A stretch of 64,000 nt of DNA from Bimuria novae-zelandiae CBS 107.79 (lineage: Eukaryota; Ascomycota; Dothideomycetes; Pleosporales; Didymosphaeriaceae). Location of the stretch: positions 397,110-461,109 of the forward strand of contig ML976704.1 of assembly GCA_010015655.1 (NCBI GenBank). Reading direction: 5' to 3'. Position 1 is the stretch's first letter. Every line of letters starts with the position of its first letter. The notes under the pieces are model-generated. The model worked only from the letters and a program-made list of their open reading frames with translations. It was not told the DNA's origin and made no database searches. The position numbers and the translations under genes are program-made. Positions 57,238 to 64,000 of the stretch are shown piece after piece.

Positions 57238-57619
57238 ATGCATTCCAGTCTCGCTCTCCTCTGCGTTCTCGCATCTTCCCTGTCCTCCACCACCCTCGCG
57301 CAGCGCACAGAAGAGTCCGCCGTCACACTCAAGACCTTCCCCAACGCGATTGGCTGCGGCTGGGGCGTCAGCGGACACACACAGTCCTTCCCCGACGGCG
57401 AATGCTTCCATCTGCCGCGAGACTTCATGGACGTAAAGGGCGTCACCGAGAGCTGCCGCAGTATGTTTTCTCCACCTACAGGTTGCGCAACGAGATCGCG
57501 CTGACCAGCGTACAGTCTTCATATACATGTCGAACGACTGCGGGAAATATGAAAAACAGGTCTACCAGGGGGAAGACTGCATCGATATCCACGATTACCA
57601 ATCCATCAAGGCGTTTTGA
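57238..57619 (+). CDS. small secreted cysteine-containing protein (effector-like)
   Basis: Exons 57238-57460 and 57516-57619 give 108 aa. The 55-nt intron is GTATGT...CTGAC...TACAG. A signal peptide (LALLCVLASSLSSTTLAQ) is followed by a mature part of about 85 residues with cysteines in AIGCGWG, DGECFH, TESCR, NDCGKY and GEDCID. Spacing of the last ones depends on the splice, which joins TESCR to IFIYMSNDCG and ends IKAF. There is no known domain. Size, secretion signal and cysteines fit candidate effectors or other small secreted proteins. It sits between two transposons yet keeps an intact frame and a TATA box. An odd number of mature cysteines (five) is unusual. Confidence 0.7.
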
Positions 57620-57940
57620 CACTGATGGCGCTGCAATCACAGCCAGGAGAGTTGATAGATGCTGTGGTAGAGGCTTGGGTAGGCTTTGCGACGGGACGGG
57701 AGGGCTTGCGTTTATATTCTCTGTTTTAACTGTATCACGCTCGGAATTTATATAGACAAATGAATCCATTTTCACTCAATGAAAATAAACTTTATGAGTA
57801 CTTCTAGTTACTAAGTATAAGCTTTTTGTAGTAAGTAATAGTCTTAATCTCTTACTATAGTTAGTGAGGTATTGGTATCATCCGTGATATGAAGGACACT
57901 GCTCTTACTATAGTGAACGGACACTCTGAGAACGGGCCCC
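57620..57940. other. spacer, AT-rich at 57775-57880
   Basis: 3' flank of the small secreted protein gene followed by an AT-rich stretch. No feature is seen. Confidence 0.4.
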
Positions 57941-59787
57941 TGTACTCGCGCTGGTCATCCCATTTTAGTCGTCCAATCGTCCCGAAGTGGGTGGATCCAG
58001 GGGTAACAGGAGCCTCCGACCAATGAGACGAATCTGTTTCTTTGTGTGGCAAACGTATGAGCTGGAAACGTCAGGAAATCGAGCTTGCGAACGTAGCAGA
58101 TTGACGTCGATTTCGACTTCTGATCTTCTGGAAATGCTTCTGGAAATAGAGCCTTGTTTATATATACAAAAGTCAGCCATGATAGCTGTTATTACCCTCC
58201 AAAAGCATGACCTTCCGAAGCTTCTCTTCGAAGCTGAGGGTACTTGCCCTACAAGCTGGGCCAGCGAGGTTCCATTCATCGGTGGTCAAAGCTCGGCCTT
58301 CAATAACTGCATTTTCTGCTGCCGCACGTTGAAATCTGCCTTGCAATTGATCCTTTATGTAGTCCCAAATAGGCTCAATTTGATTGAGATCTGGTGAATT
58401 GTTCGGGTGAGGTGCTCGTATACAGCCTTCATATTTGCGCTCTGCGTGGCAGAGAGCTTCGACTTTTGTATGGGCCGGCGCGCCGTCTTCAACGACGACG
58501 ATAGGGCGCTCGGGGTGACGCTCACGGAGAGCTCGTAGGTACGTAAAAAGCTTGCCATGAAGTACGAATTTCCTATACAAAAACTAGTCAATTCCGCGAG
58601 ACTTTTCACACCGTACGAGAGACTCGTGCTTGAACACCTGCTCGGGAGCCTTGGGGCGTTTCATGCTGCTATGCTTACTCTCGGAGCGTCGGCGCTCATT
58701 TTGGAGTAGAATATTGTCGTTGATTTCACCCAGGATCTGGCATTCGATAGTACCTTCTTGACGGGCCTTTATTTTCTGAAATGTGGCCTGCGTACGCTGG
58801 GTGAGGTTCTCCAGGTCAAGCTCGAACTGGTGCTGGTCCTTTTCCTGGGGCGTTTCCTCTTCCCATATGAGGCATGGGCGCTTGACGTCGAGGTCCTCGC
58901 ACATGGCACCCCAAACATGAGCTTGAAATATATAGGATCCGTGTAAAAGCCACACCTTTCAGCAGGTCGGCCGTGCTCGATTGTTATCCTTGTCCGGTTG
59001 TGTGGGCGGCCACCAGCGGAGATATACGTCTCGTCAGTGAAAACGAACAAAGCGTTCCTGGAGAGCCATTTGAGTGCCCAATTAGAGTACTCGGCTCGGA
59101 TTTCTCGGAGGGATGCCGACAATGGAGGCTTGTAGGCTTGAATTACGCGACAACGGCTGGCTGCGTTGCGGGTGAGGGTGCTGGCTGCAAACTCGCTCTA
59201 TTGTTCGGCGGGGAAGGTCTTTTAATGGCGTGTGATTGCGTACGGCTTCGTCCCATGTCTCTTGGGGGAACTACTAGGCGGCGTCTTGTATAATAACTGA
59301 CTCTATTGAGTATCTTTCGACCTTTCTAGGACGGCTTAGATTGCTCTCTGACCTCGTATTTGCCATCTCCAGCGTATCGAGGAGGTCAATAAGCTCCTCG
59401 GTGCCGGCACCTGCCACTGTTCAGCGCACGATTGCACTGCAGCAGCTCGCCGCGACCCCAGTGGCGGCCTCAATCTCGGTGTATTTCCAGCGTGTGACGA
59501 CGCGTAAAGTGATAATTAAGGCTCTGGTTGCAATAGAGTGGTCGCCGGACCCGTGGGACTTTGTTTTATGGCCGCCGCGCGGCATTGTGGGCAGGAAGTT
59601 GGTATTTTGGAGAGCGTTGCAATCGTTGAAAGTTGCTCGAAGTTCTAATGTTCTGGCAGAATACTGGCAGAATCGCCGACCGCTTACTGTTTGCAGCAGG
59701 CGGTAAAGGTAAAGTGACCCGTGCGGGCGCTAAAATAGCGCAGAAATTTAATTGGACGACTAAAACGGGATGACCAGCGCGAGCACA
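57941..59787 (-). mobile_element. Tc1-like DNA transposon, ~1.85 kb
   Basis: The ends are inverted repeats with CTCGCGCTGGTCATCCC followed by a TTTTAGTCGTCCAAT block, at 57945-57977 on the left and 59750-59783 on the right. Exact limits and the TA duplication are uncertain by a few bases. A single transposase runs on the minus strand. Composition is not AT-rich, so the copy is little touched by RIP. Confidence 0.8.
58173..59520 (-). pseudogene. Tc1-type DDE transposase with few lesions
   Basis: The N-terminal part (about 59330-59520) reads as a helix-turn-helix (RWKYTEIEAATGVAAS). The catalytic domain has its first Asp in VFTDETYISAG, the second in VVVEDGAPAHT and the Glu in DLNQIEPIWDYIKDQ, as in Tc1/mariner enzymes. 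It is broken by a few stops in the N-terminal part, a 1-nt frameshift near 58930 and a TAG at 58581-58583 (Trp likely). Few lesions and normal GC content indicate a young copy. Confidence 0.8.
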
Positions 59788-60197
59788 AGTAGCGTACATT
59801 CCATAGGCTAGAAAGCAGAAACTTTGCAAATTGTATTCGCCCCGCTGCTTTCTAGATTATCCTCAGCGTTATCCTCCCGCCGTGCAGCTCCACGCCGAAG
59901 TGGAAAAGCGTGGGCGTGCAGTTTGCCCATTGGTCACTTTGCTTGCCCGATGGCCCTACTGACCGCGATGACCTTGTGTTTAGTTTCTTCTTACACTACA
60001 GGATGTTGTGGAAAGGTAGGTCGTCCGCGACAACAACGGAAACATAGGAATCGCACGTGGCGCTGCAAGATTTCTGCCACAAACGACGCGCCAATCAGCG
60101 TCTAGTTGGTCTCGACACTAAATCTGAATCGTGATGACGGCAATTTTTGTTTTACAGCCAAAATTAACCTTTTTTAAAATTGCTAGCATATGCAAAC

Positions 60198-61022
60198 ATG
60201 CTAAATCCTGCGTCTATCGTTAGCAACGATCCTGACTTTGTAAAATACACAAAATACTCGCAAAAACGAGGTGTTTTACCTGACTTACCCTCCACGCCGC
60301 CGCCGCAATGGAGAGCTCTCGAAATCAACAACTTACGTACTTTTAGAGTCGCTAATTTACCTAAGAGTACTGACAGAGACTCTCTAATTGCCCTCTTTGA
60401 CTTGTTTTTCGACGCCGAGGTCATGGAGCAGATCGCACACTTTACCAACGATCGCGCTGTTCATGCGCACCCTCAGCTGCCCTCCGCGAGAGGCTGGAAA
60501 CCTACGTCGCCAGAAGAGCTGTATACGTACTTTGCAATCGTCGTATATATGGCCGTTCATAGAGAGCCGTCGCTGGCAGAATATTGGAGTCGCGGTCACA
60601 AAAACGCGCCTACTCACAAGCTTAACGACTTCATGGGCTGTACGCGCTGGCACCAGCTAGATCGCTACCTGTACACTGCGGACGTCAGTCAGACTTCTCA
60701 GTCACCTTTTAGCAGGGTGTGGGATCTCTCAGAGCTCCTCCGCGCGCGCTCTCTGCAGTACTGGCGCCCTGGCAAGCACCTCTGCGTCGACGAGGCTATT
60801 GCTAGATTTACTGGACGCGCCAGGGTAGCTCTGGATCATGTTCAAGGCAATTCACAGTCTGCTCGACCTCCTCAGCGTACTCCGCGTACGCGCTTTGGGT
60901 GTAGTCTCTGCCAGCTGCCTATGTGTAGGCCTGAAGTACGCCCTGAGTGCTGGCAGGAGCACCTCCGCCGACTGCAAACAATTAAGTTAATTAACACCAC
61001 TAAGGGCTTAATTATTAAGTAA
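60198..61022 (+). pseudogene. piggyBac-like transposase, internally deleted
   Basis: The plus-strand frame has FFDAEVMEQIAHFTN, GWKPTSPEELYTYFAI, EYWSRGHKNAPTH and LCVDEAIARFTGRA. This is the N-terminal half of a piggyBac-type transposase (DDE_Tnp_1_7), including the first catalytic Asp in CVDEAI. Directly after FTGRA the expected middle of the protein (second and third Asp) is absent. The remaining ~60 codons resemble, partly in another frame, a later LLxxLRxxGxG-type region and a tail. The enzyme would be inactive. No TTAA-flanked inverted repeats were identified. Composition is normal, not RIP-mutated. Confidence 0.72.
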
Positions 61023-61625
61023 TTTAAGTTAAGTACGAGCAAAAATGCAGATTGTATAAAAATCTACAGCTAAACTATATAAATCTTGGTGTTCCTGCAG
61101 AATCGGAGCTACCATCCGATTGGCCACTAGCAAAAAGTCCGCCTGTGGCAGATTTTGACAGTGCGGGGGATAAACTTAAGAGGGCGATTAGAGGGAAGAG
61201 CCTGGAGCCATACGTGGCCGTGCACGAACCCTTCGCAGTTTCAAGTTGGGACCCTGCATGGGGCGAAAAGCGATCTTGCAGATCTGCCTTGCGAGTGGAC
61301 GTATGACATCATATCATTATCTAGCCGAGCTTCAACCGGCTGCGCGCTGCTGTAGTGCAGAGATTACCGCTCCGCAAAATGTGGTCATTGATTCTGGTAT
61401 TTGTGGTATCATTAAGAAATAAGAGATTTGCAGCCGTCAGGCGGACCTCCCGCCCGCGAGGGCTTTGATGCCCTCTTTTCTAACCTCGCCATGAAGCAGT
61501 GGAGCACCATCCGTGCCAGTCATACACAAAATGAAAACCATACCGTAGCCACAGCACTTAGGGTCGTCAGAAAATCGTGAGGTTTCGCAGATGAAGTTTT
61601 AAGTCTTCATAGTGGGTTAGCTTTT
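61023..61625. other. intergenic, no feature seen
   Basis: About 600 bp between the piggyBac remnant and the NMNAT stop. Short ORFs (61052-61355) have no pattern. It may contain the 3' end of the piggyBac element. Confidence 0.4.
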
Positions 61626-62573
61626 TCACGACGCCGTCTCCACTGTCGAAGATCCCTGGGCGTCTTGCGAGACCTTGCCCTTCCCCTTCTCCGCTTGCTT
61701 CTTGTCGTCGTCCACATAAAGATTGTGCTCATAGATGTAGTCGACAACCTGGTCCGGGATGTAGTATCGGATGCTCTTGCCCCGCTTCCGGAAAAGCCGA
61801 ATCTTCGTCGAGGAAACGTCGTTCTGGATCAGCTGCGGAATGACGCGAATGTTATCACGGTAATGCTGTAGGGTGAGCAGGGCGTCATCTGACACGGTTA
61901 GCGGAAAAATGATAAACCACCACATTTTCAGCTTACCGATATCTGTGCCGCTACGCTCCAAGATGAAGGCTCCGTAGTGCCCGAGGATTCTATCAAGATC
62001 TTCGGGAGCCCACAAACCTGGCGTGCTCATAGTCTGGATGAGGTCTGCGCCAGCTAACAACGCGATTTGGATGCGTTTCTTCTGGCCATCCAAGGTCTCA
62101 ATCCCGCCCAAGACCTCATTCAGTTCGTGGTCGAAATGGTCCAGCACCTTCACGGTGGGCAGGTACTCCTTGTGGAGCGGCTCCCACGGGTCAACACTGA
62201 TCCAGGTCGAGCTGTCGCGCACAGCTATCCGCGTCATGTTGATACGGTGATGGGCGGGTGCCAGTCCGGCCTTTTTGTATGCATCGCCGACAGGGCTGAA
62301 GAATCCGCCGAGAACTTCGTAGTTGGTCTCGAACTCGCAAAAGTCGGCAGCCTCCTCGAACATGCGAAGATGAAGATTGGTGGGCGGTGAGAACGAGCCG
62401 CAGGACACAAGAACAAGTGGCTGTTTCGTCTCGTCGGAGAGTTTCCTCTTCAGCCTTTCGTCGGGGAATCTGTAGTTGTCGAGCGACATGGTTTCCGGGC
62501 TTCCGAGAGCGGCGTCGACAGTGGGCTGTCGGTCGCCGCCGTTAGACAAGACGTCGTGGTTTGCAGCGCTCAT
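61626..62573 (-). CDS. NMA1: nicotinamide/nicotinate mononucleotide adenylyltransferase
   Basis: Exons 61937-62573 and 61626-61888, with a 48-nt intron (GTAAGC...CTAAC...TCAG), give 299 aa. The start at ATG 62573 (MSAANHDV) is preferred because the longer frame upstream has no ATG. The enzyme joins NMN or NaMN with ATP to make NAD or deamido-NAD, in nucleus and cytosol. Motifs are the nucleotidyltransferase signature CGSFSPPTNLHLRMFE (His of the GxFxPx(T)xxH type), WISVDPWE for substrate, LLAGADLIQTM, and the C-terminal NDVSSTKIR. Length and motif order match fungal NMNATs. Single housekeeping gene; neighbours unrelated. Confidence 0.93.
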   Translation of the reverse strand: MSAANHDVLSNGGDRQPTVDAALGSPETMSLDNYRFPDERLKRKLSDETKQPLVLVSCGSFSPPTNLHLRMFEEAADFCEFETNYEVLGGFFSPVGDAYKKAGLAPAHHRINMTRIAVRDSSTWISVDPWEPLHKEYLPTVKVLDHFDHELNEVLGGIETLDGQKKRIQIALLAGADLIQTMSTPGLWAPEDLDRILGHYGAFILERSGTDIGKLKMWWFIIFPLTVSDDALLTLQHYRDNIRVIPQLIQNDVSSTKIRLFRKRGKSIRYYIPDQVVDYIYEHNLYVDDDKKQAEKGKGKVSQDAQGSSTVETAS

Positions 62574-64000
62574 ACTAAAGTGTGCACGATGAGGTGGATG
62601 GGAGAGTGAGTGTCGGTGCCTGAAGCCGGGGCACCGGTTCAAGTGTAGGCAGAATCGGCGTGGGGCGCGCAGGGCTGGTGAAAGTAGCGGGTGAACCGAG
62701 CGGCCTGGGCGAGGTCAATTGGCGTGTCGCAAATCTGGTCAGTCGGCGCTTCTCACCAAAAGCAAACGGTTGGGACACTGAGACACTGCCAGTGAGTCAA
62801 TGAACGGGGATGTGATTGCTGAGACTGGCGTCGGAGGCGAACGGCGGGTGCCCGGAGATCAACGGGAGGCGGGGCTGTGGAGAAGAAGCGGCGCAGGTCG
62901 TGTGAGGAGTACAGCAAGAAAGAGGAGGATGAGCAGGCGGCATGGCAAGTATTAGTAGTAGAGTGGGCCGCGACATTTGTAAAGCGGCCGGTCCCCAGCA
63001 GGCGACGGAGGTCTTTGCCTTTATTTCACGCGGCTGCTGGCGGGGTTAGCCGTTAAGCAGCGGTCGAGACGAGACCATTGCCGATGGCCCTTGTGCACAA
63101 GCACGTTCTGTGAGTGTTGCGAACCTGCATACGAGTGAAACATTTTCTGCACCCCGGCTGCTCCGATGGGAATGGCGTGTCAGCCAATCTATCCGTGCAA
63201 GTAGCATCCTAGAAGCTCGTGCGCATACAGGTGCAAATTCACCTCTAGCAAGAAGAAGAGGCATCGAATGTGGAAAGCTGATTAATTTGTATGGTGGGCG
63301 GCGCTTTTACGTGCCCCGCAATGGTATGCCACCCATGCGCCTGAAAGCGGTGGGGGACCCGCGGCTTGTGGACGTCGTGATAGAGTTCCCGCATAGTTCC
63401 AACATAGTAGGGACAAGTGAAGCAGCAAATGGAGCAGATGCCGCTTTGGGTGGATGGACAATAACAATGGCAAAGAGGGGCTCGCATACATGTAGACGGA
63501 CGAGTCACCAAATCGCCTGTGCACTACTATTCAGAAGTGGCAAGAGCACCTGAGGTAGCAGTTCTACAACATGGTGGAATTTACAAGAATGGGTCTAACT
63601 ATGGGAGAAAGCATGTGCGTGGGTGTATAATCCGTCGCTGTTCATGAAACCTCCGGCCAAGTACACGGCAGGCACGAGATACAACCCAGGCGCATTGAGA
63701 TGGAGGCTCGTTATGACGCATAGGAGGTGTCTTGGTCCTTCCGACATGCTGCGTGTTGCCCATGGTTGTCGGCAGTGCGAGCCATGTTTGCAAATCAGTT
63801 TGCCACCGAGAGGAGTGCAATTGATGTGCGTGCTAGGAAAAGTGATAGGGACCTGTCCAAAGGCTTGCCGGGTCGTGTAGATGGTATAGAGAGAAGCAGC
63901 ATTCAAGAGCTCGGCTGAGCTAAGTGAAGTACAGTCGCTCCGCTCGAGCCAAGGCCGGCGCTTGACAACGCCATCTTTATCATCCACCTCCGTCCAGCAC
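62574..64000. other. NMNAT 5' flank and right edge, no supported gene
   Basis: About 1.4 kb. Plus-strand ORFs at 63110-63553 and 63623-63880 overlap minus-strand ORFs in every frame. They lack protein-like pattern or splice structure. Confidence 0.4.

Noticed and set aside
63110..63987. Overlapping ORFs at the right edge (147 aa plus, 130 aa minus)
   Set aside because: No motif, no splice structure and competing frames; not supported as genes.

Overview
The window comes from a filamentous ascomycete (Pezizomycotina; Dothideomycetes is my guess, not proven). The reasons are short 43-67 nt introns with GTRNGY donors and CTRAY-type branch sites, HET and HET-NACHT-ankyrin genes, a Zn2Cys6 regulator, exo-beta-1,3-glucanase D and a DUG2-type WD40/M20 peptidase. 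Repeats show heavy C-to-T decay at CpA (CAG to TAG, CAA to TAA), the signature of repeat-induced point mutation (RIP).

Layout. 1-16.6 kb is a nest of RIP-degraded transposable elements. It holds a Tad-like LINE (-), a pogo transposase fragment (-), and a gypsy integrase split by a complete copia element. That element has 381-bp LTRs and a TTAGT target duplication. Further in are a pogo remnant, gypsy 3' LTRs and a MITE. 16.6-18.7 kb holds a broken conserved membrane-protein gene and unassigned ORFs. 19.4-37.2 kb is a gene-rich core: a 62-aa protein, a secreted esterase, a Zn2Cys6 factor, a small mitochondrial protein, several hypothetical genes (three with frame breaks or in-frame TAG codons), a 426-aa conserved protein, DUG2, and a damaged Gln-rich gene.

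37.5-47.5 kb is an allorecognition/innate-immunity type island. A HET-NACHT-ankyrin-ZZ gene (-, three exons, 1133 aa) with almost identical ankyrin repeats lies between two solo LTRs, each with a perfect 5-bp target duplication. It also lies between two inverted, related arms of roughly 560 bp, each interrupted by a different DNA element. A second, stand-alone HET gene follows. 47.8-50.4 kb is exgD.

51-61 kb is a second transposon field. It has a TIR element with ~150-bp termini, a pogo element carrying a second pogo element inside its transposase gene, a Tc1-like element and a truncated piggyBac-like gene. A small secreted cysteine-containing protein gene survives intact between two of these elements. 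61.6-62.6 kb is nicotinamide mononucleotide adenylyltransferase. The last 1.4 kb shows no supported gene.

The housekeeping genes (DUG2 for glutathione/dipeptide turnover, NMNAT for NAD synthesis, exgD for wall glucan) do not form a common pathway. The biologically distinctive part is the NLR/HET island and its repeat architecture. All gene models were spliced by eye from sequence signals; none is backed by transcripts.
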